Part shown: positions 37,536 to 46,789 of the stretch, piece after piece
How positions within the stretch are numbered: the first letter of the stretch is position 1
How the letters are laid out: every line of letters starts with the position of its first letter
Assembly: GCA_000717735.1 (NCBI GenBank)
Contig: JOBE01000060.1
Location: forward strand, 12,751 to 76,750
Origin: Streptomyces griseoluteus
Lineage (GTDB): Bacteria > Actinomycetota > Actinomycetes > Streptomycetales > Streptomycetaceae
Direction: 5' to 3'
Length of the DNA: 64,000 nt
The notes under the pieces: generated by a model
What the model saw: only the letters and a program-made list of their open reading frames with translations
Databases searched by the model: none
Told to the model about the DNA's origin: nothing
Translations under genes and position numbers: made by a program

Positions 37536-38522
37536 ATGTTGGAGACCTCCGCACGGCTCTTGCGTCTGCTCTCGCTGCTCCAGGCCCACCGGGAGTGGTC
37601 CGGCGCCGACCTCGCCGAGCGGCTCGGGGTCACGCCCCGGACCGTACGGCGGGACGTCGACCGGCTGCGGGTGCTCGGCTACCCCGTCCACGCGAGCCCG
37701 GGCACCGGCGGCGGGTACCAGCTGGGCGCCGGCGCCGAGCTGCCGCCGCTGCTCCTCGACGACGAGGAGGCCGTGGCGGTCGCCGTCGGACTGCGCGCCG
37801 CCGCGGGGCAGGGGGTCGAGGGCATCGGCGAGAGTTCGGTACGGGCCCTTGCCAAGCTGGAACAGGTCCTGCCGGGGCGGCTGCGGCGCCGGGTGAGCGC
37901 CCTGAACGCCTTCACCGTGCCGATGCTGCGCACCCCGCGCGAGCGGATCGACCCGGCGGTGCTCACCGAACTCGCCCACGCCTGCCGGGACGCGGAGCGG
38001 CTGCGCTTCGAGTACCGCGACCACGGCGGGGCGCCCACCCGCAGGACCGTCGAGCCGCACCGCCTGGTGTGCAGCGAGCGGCGCTGGTACCTGGTCGCCT
38101 GGGACGTGGACCGGGCCGGCTGGCGTACCTTCCGGGCCGACCGGATCGTGCCGACACCGCCGCACGGCCCCCGCTTCACGCCCCGCGAGCCGCCCGCCGA
38201 GGACCTGGCCGCCTATGTGGCGAAGGGCGTGTCCACCGCCGCGTACGCCACCGAGGCGACGGTCCGGCTGCACGTGCCGCTCGCCGAGGCCGCGGCGGCC
38301 GTCGGCGCCGTCGACGGCATCCTCACGGCGGACGGGGAGGACGCCTGCCTGCTGCGGACCGGGGCCCACAGCCTCGACCTGATGGTGATCCACGTGTCGC
38401 TGATCGGCTTCGAGTTCGAGGTGCTCGACCCGCCGGAGCTGGTCGACCGGGTACGGGCGCTCAGGGACCTGTTGTCCCGTTCTCTCGACCGGCCGGCCGG
38501 CGCTCCGGCGGCGGACTCGTGA
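37536..38522 (+). CDS. HTH/WYL-domain transcriptional regulator
   Basis: 328 residues: an HTH_11 winged helix ([42 protein letters not shown]), then a WYL domain ([23 protein letters not shown]) and C-terminal extension. WYL domains bind nucleic acid or small ligands and act as DNA-damage or redox switches in other actinobacteria. Its last 62 bases overlap the 3' end of ctaD on the opposite strand. Confidence 0.92.
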   Translation: MLETSARLLRLLSLLQAHREWSGADLAERLGVTPRTVRRDVDRLRVLGYPVHASPGTGGGYQLGAGAELPPLLLDDEEAVAVAVGLRAAAGQGVEGIGESSVRALAKLEQVLPGRLRRRVSALNAFTVPMLRTPRERIDPAVLTELAHACRDAERLRFEYRDHGGAPTRRTVEPHRLVCSERRWYLVAWDVDRAGWRTFRADRIVPTPPHGPRFTPREPPAEDLAAYVAKGVSTAAYATEATVRLHVPLAEAAAAVGAVDGILTADGEDACLLRTGAHSLDLMVIHVSLIGFEFEVLDPPELVDRVRALRDLLSRSLDRPAGAPAADS

Positions 38523-40173
38523 GCCGCATCCGCTCGTAGTCGGCGAACTCGGGGTGGTGCAGGTCGAAGGCGGGCGCCTCGGAGCGGATCTGGGGCACCG
38601 CCTCGAAGTTGTGCCGGGGCGGCGGGCAGGAGGTCGCCCACTCGAGCGAGCGACCGAAGCCCCACGGGTCGTCGACCTCGACCTTCGCGCCGTACCGGTG
38701 GGTCCGCCACACGTTGTAGAGGAACGGCAGCGTGGAGGCGCCGAGCAGGAAGGCGCCGATCGTCGACACCGTGTTGAGGGCGGTGAAGCCGTCGGCGTCC
38801 AGGTAGTCGGCGTACCGCCGGGGCATGCCCTCGGCGCCGAGCCAGTGCTGCACCAGGAACGTCAGGTGGAAGCCGGCGAACAGCGTCCAGAAGTGGACCT
38901 TGCCGAGCCGCTCGTCGAGCATCCGGCCGGTGAACTTCGGCCACCAGAAGTAGAAGCCGGCGAACGTCGCGAAGACGACCGTGCCGAACACCGTGTAGTG
39001 GAAGTGGGCGACCACGAAGTACGAGTCGGTGACGTGGAAGTCCATCGGGGGCGAGGCGAGGATCACTCCGGTGAGGCCGCCGAAGAGGAAGGACACCAGG
39101 AAGCCGACGGCCCACAGCATCGGCGTCTCGAAGGAGAGCGAGCCCCGCAGCATCGTGCCGGTCCAGTTGAAGAACTTCACGCCGGTGGGCACCGCGATGA
39201 GGAACGACAGCATCGAGAAGAACGGCAGCAGCACCGCCCCCGTCACGAACATGTGGTGGGCCCAGACGACCACCGAGAGGCCGGTGATGCCCATGGTGGC
39301 GGCGATCAGCGTCGCGTAGCCGAAGATCGGCTTGCGGGCGAAGACCGGGATGATCTCGCTGACGATCCCGAAGAACGGCAGCGCGATGATGTAGACCTCG
39401 GGATGGCCGAAGAACCAGAAGAGGTGCTGCCAGAGCAGCGCGCCGCCGTTCTCGGGCTGGAAGACCACGGAGCCGAGGCGCCGGTCCGACTCCAGGACGA
39501 GCAGGGCCGCGGCGAGCACCGGGAAGGCCATGAGGACCAGGATCGCGGTGAAGAGCACGTTCCAGGTGAAGATCGGCACGCGGAACATGGTCATGCCGGG
39601 CGCCCGCATCCCGATGATCGTCGCGAGGAAGTTCACCGACGTGAGGATGGTGCCGAAGCCGGACAGCGCGAGACCCATGATCCACAGGTCGGCGCCGACG
39701 CCGGGGGAGCGTTCGAGGCTGTTGAGGGGCGCGTACGCGGTCCAGCCGAAGGCGGGCGGCCCGCTGGGCACGAGCAGCGAGGCGAGCACCATCAGACCGC
39801 CGAAGAGGAACAGCCAGTACGAGAGCATGTTCAGCCGGGGGAAGGCGACGTCGGGCGCGCCGATCTGGAGCGGCACCAGTTCGTTGGCGAAGCCGGCGAA
39901 GGTGGGCGTCGCGAAGAGCAGCAGCATGATCGTGCCGTGCAGGGTGAAGGCCTGGTTGAACTCCTGGTTCGAGACGATCTGGAGTCCGGGGCGCGCCAGC
40001 TCGGCCCGCATCAGCATCGCCATGAGGCCGGCCACCAGGAAGAAGACGAACGAGGTCCCCAGGTAGAGGTGGCCGATCTTCTTGTGGTCGGTCGTGGTCA
40101 GCCAGTCGATCAGCACGCGGCCGTGCCGGTGCCGGGTCGATTCGGCGGTCGCGGTCGCTGTCCCGTTGCCCAT
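38461..40173 (-). CDS. ctaD: Cytochrome c oxidase subunit I
   Basis: 570 residues from ATG 40173 (GGAGG upstream). Heme-copper oxidase core: heme a ligand in [11 protein letters not shown], the crosslinked His-Tyr region [13 protein letters not shown], the CuB His pair in [11 protein letters not shown], and heme ligands in [16 protein letters not shown]. Couples electron transfer to oxygen with proton pumping. It is alone here, without ctaC, ctaE or qcr genes, so it is likely an additional paralogue to the main aa3 operon. Confidence 0.96.
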   Translation of the reverse strand: MGNGTATATAESTRHRHGRVLIDWLTTTDHKKIGHLYLGTSFVFFLVAGLMAMLMRAELARPGLQIVSNQEFNQAFTLHGTIMLLLFATPTFAGFANELVPLQIGAPDVAFPRLNMLSYWLFLFGGLMVLASLLVPSGPPAFGWTAYAPLNSLERSPGVGADLWIMGLALSGFGTILTSVNFLATIIGMRAPGMTMFRVPIFTWNVLFTAILVLMAFPVLAAALLVLESDRRLGSVVFQPENGGALLWQHLFWFFGHPEVYIIALPFFGIVSEIIPVFARKPIFGYATLIAATMGITGLSVVVWAHHMFVTGAVLLPFFSMLSFLIAVPTGVKFFNWTGTMLRGSLSFETPMLWAVGFLVSFLFGGLTGVILASPPMDFHVTDSYFVVAHFHYTVFGTVVFATFAGFYFWWPKFTGRMLDERLGKVHFWTLFAGFHLTFLVQHWLGAEGMPRRYADYLDADGFTALNTVSTIGAFLLGASTLPFLYNVWRTHRYGAKVEVDDPWGFGRSLEWATSCPPPRHNFEAVPQIRSEAPAFDLHHPEFADYERMRLTSPPPERRPAGRENGTTGP

Positions 40174-40473
40174 CGCTTCCTCCGCCTCGCCGTCGTCCCG
40201 GCTCCGCGTCGCCGGGCGTCCGGACAGCGTAAGCATTGTGTAAGGGAACAGTGAGCGGCTCGGGTGCGCGTCGCCGACCCAATTCGGGGCGGACGCGGGG
40301 GAAGCGGGAATTGCGTGCGGGTTATCGGCTCTTCCGGGCCCCTTCGTGTGAACTGCTGGTGGTGCTACGGAATTACTGGAGAAGCGGCCGGAATCTGTCT
40401 CCCCGGGCGAAGGTGATCATGCCAAACATATGTCGAGAACTTGTGACACAAGCGTGACCGCCAAGGGACTAAC
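40174..40473. other. Divergent intergenic region ctaD / I78 inhibitor (300 bases)
   Basis: Less GC-rich than its surroundings. The ctaD promoter probably lies near 40230-40260, where the minus strand has TTACACAAT. AAGGG at 40463-40467 is the ribosome binding site of the small gene. No other structure seen. Confidence 0.4.
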
Positions 40474-40698
40474 GTGAGGGTCATGGCACCCACATCGCGC
40501 ACTCCCGAACCGCCCCGCGACGCCCCCGAGTCCTATGTGGGCCTCGACGCGGAAGGCGCCGCACAGCTCGCCAGGACGCGGGGCTGGAGCACCGTCAGAG
40601 CGCTGCCGCCCGGCTCGATCATCACGATGGAGTACCTGGTGGGACGCATCAACTTCGAGGTCGAGGACGGCACGGTCACCCGCTGCTGGATCGGCTGA
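40474..40698 (+). CDS. I78-family peptidase inhibitor
   Basis: 74 residues (or 71 from ATG 40483; AAGGG is better spaced for GTG 40474). The conserved core AAQLARTRGWSTVRALPPGSIITMEYLVGRINFEVEDGTVTRCWIG matches the I78 inhibitor fold, whose reactive loop blocks serine proteases. No signal peptide, so any target is cytoplasmic or the protein has lost the inhibitory role. A 12-bp-stem terminator follows. Confidence 0.85.
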   Translation: MRVMAPTSRTPEPPRDAPESYVGLDAEGAAQLARTRGWSTVRALPPGSIITMEYLVGRINFEVEDGTVTRCWIG

Positions 40699-40720
40699 CG
40701 GGCGCGTCCCGGGCACGGCG

Positions 40721-40751
40721 AAGGCCCCGGCCGATGACGGCCGGGGCCTTT
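40721..40751. terminator. Bidirectional terminator
   Basis: AAGGCCCCGGCC (40721-40732) pairs with GGCCGGGGCCTT (40739-40750), loop GATGAC; the flanking A and T runs serve both convergent genes. Confidence 0.85.
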
Positions 40752-40777
40752 CGCGTACGCGTGACGGTCGTGGGCGG

Positions 40778-41674
40778 TCAGCCGCGGGCGACCGGGGAGC
40801 GCCGGCCGCCGGCCACCCCCACCGGCTCCCTGGCGGGCTCCCGGGCGGGCTCCTCCGGGCCGGCCGGACGCGGCGGGAACAGGCCGGGGCGCGGTCCGCC
40901 GGAGGCCACGGGCAGCGAGGGCACGAGCCGACGACGGTCCCGCAGCCGCTCGCGCAGCCGGTCGCGCAGAGTCAGGATCCACGCCTCCGCCACGGCGATC
41001 ACCGGCTCGCACCAGGGCAGCGCGAGGAGGACGAGCAGTCCGGCGGCCCAGCCCAGGAGGACGTCGCTCAGCCAGTGCGTACCCAGGTAGACGGTCGTGA
41101 GGCCGACGCCGAGCGCGACCACGGCGGAGAGCGCCGACAGATAGCGCCTGGCCCGCGGGGTGGTCGCCAGATAGGCGAGGATGCCCCAGGTCACCACCGC
41201 GTTGGCGGTGTGACCCGAAGGGAATATGTCACCGCCCGCGAAGAGCTCGGCCGAGCCGACCTGAGTCGCGTAGTGGGGTCCGAGGCGGCCGAGTCCGAGC
41301 TTGACCGCGCCGACCGTGACGTTGAGCAGCAGGAGGGCGGCGCCGAGGCAGAGCAGGGGCCGCAGCGTGTGCTGGCGCCAGGAGCGCCAGCCCAGCCAGG
41401 CGGCCACCATGACGGCCGTGGGGCCACGCTGGCCGAGGACGACGTAGTAGTCGAGGAAGCCGTGGATCCCGGGCCACTGCTGGTACGGCCGGAAGAGCAT
41501 GATCTTCCAGTCGAGGGTCACCAGCCAGGTCGACAGCAGCACGGCCACGACGATGGCCAGATAGAACGCCGACGTCCCGCCGAAGAGGGCGAGACGCGTA
41601 CGGGTCATCCCCGGGACCTCTATCTTCGGCGGTTCCGGCTCCCGGTCCAGCCGGGCAAAGATGTCGGTACGCAC
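40778..41674 (-). CDS. PAP2-superfamily membrane phosphatase
   Basis: 298 residues from GTG 41674. About six membrane segments. The phosphatase motifs are KLGLGRLGP (a KX4R variant of motif 1), PSGHT (motif 2) and GTHWLSD (motif 3 with the nucleophilic His). Dephosphorylates a lipid phosphate such as undecaprenyl pyrophosphate or phosphatidic acid at the outer membrane face. The C-terminus has a repeated AREPAREP Pro-rich tail. No clear ribosome binding site; other start codons upstream would lie in non-conserved sequence. Confidence 0.88.
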   Translation of the reverse strand: MRTDIFARLDREPEPPKIEVPGMTRTRLALFGGTSAFYLAIVVAVLLSTWLVTLDWKIMLFRPYQQWPGIHGFLDYYVVLGQRGPTAVMVAAWLGWRSWRQHTLRPLLCLGAALLLLNVTVGAVKLGLGRLGPHYATQVGSAELFAGGDIFPSGHTANAVVTWGILAYLATTPRARRYLSALSAVVALGVGLTTVYLGTHWLSDVLLGWAAGLLVLLALPWCEPVIAVAEAWILTLRDRLRERLRDRRRLVPSLPVASGGPRPGLFPPRPAGPEEPAREPAREPVGVAGGRRSPVARG

Positions 41675-42079
41675 CCAATCGACGTTACAGGGAGTGAGAA
41701 GCAGACCCGGTCGATCCGCTCCCTTCGTGATGTTGATGTGATGTGGAGTAGGTCTCAGCGACCGGCCTATTCGAGACGTCCGTCGGGAAATCCGATGACC
41801 TTCCGCCCTATTGCCGGAGGGGTCATTGTCGGAAGAGTGTTTGAGCCGGTGGAATTCCTTCAAACACGCGTCCGTGCGGAATTCCATGCGACGCGCGGAC
41901 CGACCCGAGTGGCGTACGCCACACCCGGAGCCCCGCCGGGGTGAGAGCTGCACCACGCGCTCGGGGCTCGGACTCGCGTACGCTGACGGCTCACTCGCCC
42001 GTCGATGCCGGGCCGCCCCAGGGGCATAAGCCCTGGTCGGGGGCCGCCGAGCGCGAGAGCTTCACCGGGAGGTACGCAC
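41675..42079. other. Divergent intergenic region PAP2 / DHA2 exporter (405 bases)
   Basis: No gene. Contains an 8-bp inverted repeat GTGTTTGA (41837-41844)/TCAAACAC (41860-41867) with an EcoRI-like GGAATTCC inside, and GGGAGG at 42067-42072 before the exporter. The repeat may be the binding site of an unlinked regulator; none is encoded adjacent. Confidence 0.45.
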
Positions 42080-43816
42080 ATGTCGCGGACGAACACGGCC
42101 CAAGAGCGAACGCCCGCCGCCACCGGCGCCGGAGTCAACCGCTGGGTTGTCCTTCTCGTCCTCTGCGTGAGTCTCCTCCTGGTCGCCCTCGACGCGACCA
42201 TCCTCCACGTCGCCGTCCCCTCGCTCACCGAGGACCTGCGTCCCAGCTCCACCGCGCTGCTCTGGATCGTCGACGCCTACCCCCTGATCTGCGCCTCGCT
42301 CCTCATCCTCTTCGGCACCCTCGGCGACCGGGTCGGACGGCGGAGGATCCTCCTCCTCGGATACGCGCTCTTCGGCATCGCCTCCGCGGTCGCCGCGCTC
42401 GCCACCGAACCCGGTGTCCTCATCGCGGCCCGCGCGCTGCTCGGCGTCGGCGGCGCCATGATCATGCCCGCCACGCTCTCCATCCTCCGGGCGGTCTTCC
42501 CCGACCGGCGGGAGCGCGCCACCGCCATCGGCGTCTGGACCGCGGTCGCCGCGGTCGGCGCCGCCGCAGGACCCGTCCTCGGCGGCTTCCTCGTCGAGCA
42601 CTACTGGTGGGGCTCCGTCTTCCTCATCAACATTCCCCTGATGGCACTGATCCTGCCGCTCGGCCGCCGCCTCCTCCCCGAGTCCCGGGGAGCCGCCGAC
42701 GGACCCTGGGACGTCCTCGGCGCGCTCATGGCCGCCGCCGGTGTGCTCGGCTGCGTCCTCGGCGTCAAGCGCGCCGGGGCCGGCGACCCGCTCCTCGCCC
42801 TGCCGACCGCGGGGCCGCTGCTGCTCGGAGCCGCGCTCCTCGTCCTCTTCGTACGGCGGCAGAGGCGGCGCCCGCACCCGCTGATCGACATGGGGCTCTT
42901 CTCCCGGGCGGCCTTCACCACCTCGGTCGGCTGCATCGTCATCGGCATGCTGGCCCTGGTCGGCCTGGAGCTGATCGCCGTGCAGTACCTCCAGCTGGTC
43001 CTCGGGCTCAGCCCCCTGGAGACCGGGCTCCGGCTGCTTCCGCTCACCTTCGCCGCCATGGCCGCCGGCGCCACCGGCTCCTACACCCTCCGAAGGATCG
43101 GACCGCGCCGGATGGTCGGCTGGGGCTTCGTGCTCACCGCCGCCGCCGTGCTGCTGCTCACCTTCATGGGGCAGCACGACCGGCCGCTGCTGCTCACGGT
43201 GGGCTTCGTGCTGCTCGGCTTCGGTCTGCAGACCACGCTGTTCTCGGCGTACGAGTCGATGCTGAGCGAGGCGCCGCAGCGCAGCGCGGGCGGCGCCGCC
43301 GCGATCGGCGAGACCTCGTACCAGCTCGGTGCCGGCATGGGCATCGCCCTGCTCGGCAGTGTGATGAACGCGGCGTACGCCCCCGGGCTGGCCGCCGTTC
43401 CCGGGGTGCCCGCGGAGGCGAGCAGGGCCGCGGCGAACTCGCTCGGCGAGGCCTACCAGGTGGCCGACCAGCTCGGCGGCGCGGCGGGCGGCGCGTTGCA
43501 CCAGGCCGCCCGGCATTCCTTCGTGGACGGGCTGCACGTCACGCTCTTCGTGAGCGCGGGGCTGCTGCTCCTCGGCGCGGTGATGGCCCGGCGGCTGCCC
43601 CGGATGATGGAGTGCCCGGAGGATTCGGCGGAGCCGGTGGCGGCCGAGTCCGCGGTGAGGGGTCTTTCGAAGCGGGCGGAGTGCCCGGGGCCCTCGGGGT
43701 CCCCCGAGGCGGTCGCGACCGCGGAGCCGTCCCTGCTCGCCCGGGCGTCCGAGCCGCGGGTGCCCACGACCCGGGAAGCGATCGAGCCCGCCGGTTCGGG
43801 GCGTCCGGCACACTGA
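42080..43816 (+). CDS. DHA2-family (14-TM) major facilitator drug/proton antiporter
   Basis: 578 residues. Motif A GTLGDRVGRRRILLLG and motif C AAGPVLGGFL of drug antiporters, LDATILHVAVPSL in helix 1 typical of EmrB/QacA. The last 75 residues are hydrophilic and Pro/Ser/Glu-rich, an unusual cytoplasmic tail with no predicted domain. ATG 42080 with GGGAGG. Exports toxic or secondary-metabolite compounds; substrate unknown. Confidence 0.9.
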   Translation: MSRTNTAQERTPAATGAGVNRWVVLLVLCVSLLLVALDATILHVAVPSLTEDLRPSSTALLWIVDAYPLICASLLILFGTLGDRVGRRRILLLGYALFGIASAVAALATEPGVLIAARALLGVGGAMIMPATLSILRAVFPDRRERATAIGVWTAVAAVGAAAGPVLGGFLVEHYWWGSVFLINIPLMALILPLGRRLLPESRGAADGPWDVLGALMAAAGVLGCVLGVKRAGAGDPLLALPTAGPLLLGAALLVLFVRRQRRRPHPLIDMGLFSRAAFTTSVGCIVIGMLALVGLELIAVQYLQLVLGLSPLETGLRLLPLTFAAMAAGATGSYTLRRIGPRRMVGWGFVLTAAAVLLLTFMGQHDRPLLLTVGFVLLGFGLQTTLFSAYESMLSEAPQRSAGGAAAIGETSYQLGAGMGIALLGSVMNAAYAPGLAAVPGVPAEASRAAANSLGEAYQVADQLGGAAGGALHQAARHSFVDGLHVTLFVSAGLLLLGAVMARRLPRMMECPEDSAEPVAAESAVRGLSKRAECPGPSGSPEAVATAEPSLLARASEPRVPTTREAIEPAGSGRPAH

Positions 43817-43858
43817 CCCGATCCTTCGGGGGGTGCCCGGCCGGACCGGCGGACCCGC

Positions 43859-44293
43859 TCAGCTCTGGTTGAAGAAACCGTCCTGCCGGCGCCGGCCCGT
43901 CTCGCCGGTGACGATCTGGGTGTCGGCGGGGGTCAGCAGGAAGACCCGCGTCGCCACGCGCTCGATCGAACCGCGCAGGCCGAAGGCGAGGCCGGCGGCG
44001 AAGTCCACCACGCGCTTGGCGTCGTTCGGCTCCATCGCGGTCAGGTTCACGATCACCGGAACACCGTCCCGGAAGAGCTCTCCGATGCCCCGGGCGTCCC
44101 GGAAGCCGTCGGGGGAGACGGTGGCGATCCGGCGGCCCCGGTCCTCGGCGGTGTCCGTGGCGACCCGGACCCGGGGGTCCGTCACCCAGGCGTCGCCGCC
44201 CTCGGCACCGTCGGCGTACTCGTCGTCGTAGTAACGCTCGTCGTTGTCCTCGACGAGTCCCAGCCAGGCACTCGCCTTGCGCACCGATCCCAT
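43859..44293 (-). CDS. SepF-like cell-division protein
   Basis: 144 residues. N-terminal membrane-binding amphipathic region [26 protein letters not shown], acidic linker, then the SepF fold ([59 protein letters not shown]). Streptomyces have SepF plus two SepF-like proteins (SflA, SflB) that act on FtsZ and Z-ring placement in sporulating hyphae; from neighbourhood (der ... this gene ... dnaE2) I think it is SflA, but this is from memory. AAGGAGG ribosome site. Confidence 0.88.
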   Translation of the reverse strand: MGSVRKASAWLGLVEDNDERYYDDEYADGAEGGDAWVTDPRVRVATDTAEDRGRRIATVSPDGFRDARGIGELFRDGVPVIVNLTAMEPNDAKRVVDFAAGLAFGLRGSIERVATRVFLLTPADTQIVTGETGRRRQDGFFNQS

Positions 44294-44604
44294 GGACGCC
44301 TCCTTTCAGCGCGGTCACTTGTGGTTCCGCAATCCCTATCGTCCTTCATGATGCGGATCGCGCGCCAAGTGGATAGACGGCGCGCAGGGGATTCGTGACG
44401 GGACTGGTGCAGAACGTGAGCACCGTTTCCTGGCGATTCGTCAGGAAACTTGCGGTATGCGGGGCCTGAGGGAGGGCCATGTAGCTGAAAATATGAAAGT
44501 CGGGCCGGAAGGGTGACGACGGGCGCGTACGGGTGAACGCGCCCGCTCGCTACGATGCCGCCGAGGCCGCTCCGCGGCATCGCGCGCAGCCCACGGGGGA
44601 GTCT
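44294..44604. other. Divergent intergenic region SepF-like / DUF5685 (311 bases)
   Basis: Contains an inverted repeat GGGCGCG (44521-44527)/CGCGCCC (44538-44544), a possible -10 TACGAT (44551-44556) without clear -35, and GGGGGAG at 44596-44602 directly before the TTG start. No gene seen. Confidence 0.4.
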
Positions 44605-45864
44605 TTGTTCGGAATCGTCAGGCCCTGCACCCACCGCCTCACGGACGGCCTGAAGGTCGAGTGGATGGCCCACCTCTGCGGCCTCTGCCTGGCGCTTCGC
44701 GCCGACCACGGGCAGTTCGCCCGGGTCGTCACCAACTACGACGGGCTCATCGTCTCCGTCCTGACGGAGGCTCAGACCGGCCCGGTGGCAAGCGGACGGC
44801 GCACCGCGGGGCCCTGCCCGCTGCGCGCGATGCGGACCGCGCCCGTGGCCCGGGGCGACGGCGCCCGGCTCGCCGCCGCCGTCTCCCTCGTCCTCGCCTC
44901 CGCGAAGGTGCGCGACCACGTCGCCGACCGGGACGGCCTGTTGGCCCGGCGGCCCGTCGCCGCCGCGGCCCGCCGCGTCGCCCGCTCCTGGGACAAGGCC
45001 GGAGCCAGGACCGGCCGCTCCCTCGGCTTCGACACCGCCGTCCTCGTCGACGCCGTCGACCGCCAGACCGGCATCGAGGCCCTCGCGGGGCCCGGCACCT
45101 CCCTGCTCGCCGTCACCGAACCGACCGAGACGGCGACCGCGGCCGCCTTCGCGCACACCGCCGTCCTCGCCGGACGGCCGGAGAACGCCGAGCCGCTCGC
45201 CGAGGCGGGCCGGCTCTTCGGCCGCCTCGCCCACCTCCTCGACGCCGTCGAGGACCAGACCGCCGACACCGAGGCCGGCGCCTGGAACCCGCTCACCGCC
45301 ACCGGCACCACCCGGGAGGAGGCCCGCCGGCTCGCCGACGACGCGCTCCACGGCATCCGGCTCGCCCTGCGGGACGCCGAGTTCACCGACGACAAGCTGG
45401 TCCACGTCCTGCTCGCGCACGAGCTGCGCACCTCGGTGAACCGCGCCTTCGGGACGACGACCTGCGCGCACGGGGCGCCGGGGCCGGGGCAGGGTCCGGT
45501 CCCGGGCAATCCGTACGCGGGCGGGACGCCGGGCCCGTACAACCCGTACGGGGGCGGGGGGAACCCCTACGGGGGCGGGCCCATGGGACCGGGCGGACCG
45601 GGTGGCACCGGTGGGCCCGGCGGACCCGGGGGGCTGCCGCCGCAGTTCGGCGGCGGGGCGCCCCAGGCCCCCAAGCCGCGCGGCTTCCTCGCCGGGTGCG
45701 CCATGTTCACCTGGCTCTTCTGCACCTGCCGGATCTGCTGCGCCAAGGAGTACGAGGGTCCCTGGTCCCGCAAGAAGCGCGAGGGCTGCTGCCGCGACTG
45801 CAACTGCAACGGCGACTCCGGCTGCGGGAACTGCGACTGCTGCTGTCCCTGCGACGGCTGCTGA
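44605..45864 (+). CDS. DUF5685-family protein with Cys-rich C-terminus
   Basis: 419 residues starting at TTG 44605 (LFGIVRPCTHRL; homologues begin MFGIVRPC). The N-terminal 280 residues are helical and contain conserved Cys (RPCTHRL, HLCGLCLALR, GPCPLRAM), suggesting metal or redox chemistry. A Gly/Pro/Tyr-rich tract (NPYGGGGNPYGGG) connects to a final 56 residues with 16 cysteines (CTCRICC, GCCRDCNCNGDSGCGNCDCCCPCDGC without repeats of the same spacing), metallothionein-like. Function unknown. GGGGGAG is only 3-4 bases from the TTG; a start at 44533 is possible but less conserved. Confidence 0.82.
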   Translation: MFGIVRPCTHRLTDGLKVEWMAHLCGLCLALRADHGQFARVVTNYDGLIVSVLTEAQTGPVASGRRTAGPCPLRAMRTAPVARGDGARLAAAVSLVLASAKVRDHVADRDGLLARRPVAAAARRVARSWDKAGARTGRSLGFDTAVLVDAVDRQTGIEALAGPGTSLLAVTEPTETATAAAFAHTAVLAGRPENAEPLAEAGRLFGRLAHLLDAVEDQTADTEAGAWNPLTATGTTREEARRLADDALHGIRLALRDAEFTDDKLVHVLLAHELRTSVNRAFGTTTCAHGAPGPGQGPVPGNPYAGGTPGPYNPYGGGGNPYGGGPMGPGGPGGTGGPGGPGGLPPQFGGGAPQAPKPRGFLAGCAMFTWLFCTCRICCAKEYEGPWSRKKREGCCRDCNCNGDSGCGNCDCCCPCDGC

Positions 45865-45900
45865 CGCCCCGTCGGCCCGGCGCCCCGGCCGGGCACCCCC

Positions 45901-46023
45901 TCACTTCTTCGGTGCCGGGAGCTCCGGCGGGGAGATCCGCGACGTGGGGATGCCCGACGCCGTCACCCCCCACTTCCGCAGGATCCTGTCGTACGTCCCG
46001 TCCGCCTTCAGGCCGTTCACCGC
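45901..46023 (-). pseudogene. C-terminal remnant of a family-3 solute-binding protein
   Basis: Only the last 41 codons survive: AVNGLKADGTYDRILRKWGV is the typical penultimate segment of amino acid ABC binding proteins, then SRISPPELPAPKK and a stop. Upstream the frame hits a stop at once and joins monooxygenase sequence on the other strand. A deletion scar. Confidence 0.8.
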
Positions 46024-46573
46024 TCCATCTCGCCGCCCACTTCCCCGGCGTCAACTCCACCACCGTCTGGTCCGATCCGCGTTCGGGGTCGCAGATCGAC
46101 TTCTCCTCCTTCGAGCACCTCGCGAGAACCGCGGAGCGCGGTCTCTTCGACTCCTTCTTCCTGGCCGAGGGGCTGCGACTGCGCGAGCACAACGGGCGGA
46201 TCCACGACCTCGACGTCGTCGGCCGACCCGAGTCGATCACCGTCCTCAACGCGCTCGCCGCCGTCACCGACCGGCTCGGCCTGGCCGGCACGGTCAACGC
46301 CACCTTCGACGAGCCGTACGAACTGGCCCGCAGGCTCGCCCCGCTCGACCACCTCAGCGCGGGCCGGGCCGCCTGGAACATCGTCACCTCGTCGGACGCC
46401 TTCACCGGCGAGAACTTCCGACCCGGTGGCCGTGGCCAGGAAGTGGCGGGCGCTCTCCGAGGCGAAGGGCCTGTCGATCCGGCAGGCGGTCATCGAGTCC
46501 GCCGGCCGGGCAGTCCTTCGTCGGCAGTCCCGCGACGGTGGCGGCGGCCCTGATGTGGTGGGAGTTGGGATGA
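46023..46573 (+). pseudogene. Degraded SnaA/NtaA-type flavin monooxygenase
   Basis: The N-terminal 133 residues read clearly (LHLAAHFPGVNSTTVWSDPRSGSQIDF onwards, to SSDAFTGENFR) without a start codon. At about 46425 the frame changes and sequence jumps to the C-terminal domain (DPVAVARKWRALSEAKGLSIRQAVIESAGR), then another frame change leads to QSFVGSPATVAAAL and a stop at 46573. So the start is lost, roughly 200 or more central residues are deleted and there are two frame changes. The parent was an LLM-class monooxygenase, often linked to sulfur-compound or nitrilotriacetate use. Confidence 0.88.
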
Positions 46574-46639
46574 TCCGGCGATAGGGTCTATCCTGCCCGG
46601 TCGGCGAAAACCAAGCTGGCCGGGTCTACCGCCGGGCTG

Positions 46640-46789
46640 GCGGGAAGTCAGGTCTGTGGAGCTGATGTAAGACCGATGGGCGGCACACCGTCCCTTGCTG
46701 GTAACCCAGGTCGGCAACCGGTTGTGAAGCAGAAAGCCCAACCCGCGAGGGAAGGGGTCCTCACCGTTCGCGGAGGGGAGGATGTCAAC
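46640..46789 (+). mobile_element. Right-end/omega-RNA-like relic of an IS200/IS605-type TnpB element
   Basis: The string TTGTGAAGCAGAAAGCCCAACCC near 46722 and GGAGGGGAGGATGTCAA ending at 46788 are the recognisable terminal features of the right end of Streptomyces TnpB elements, where the omega-RNA scaffold is encoded. Between them CCGCGA (46743-46748) pairs with TCGCGG (46768-46773) and CCTC can pair with GAGG to form the terminal stem. No tnpA or tnpB remains upstream. If transcribed, bases from about 46789 onward would be the guide. Recognition is from memory of the motif. Confidence 0.6.

Noticed and set aside
45690-45864. Cys-rich tail of DUF5685 as a ribosomal peptide precursor
   Set aside because: It is the end of a 419-residue protein, there is no leader or modification enzyme nearby.
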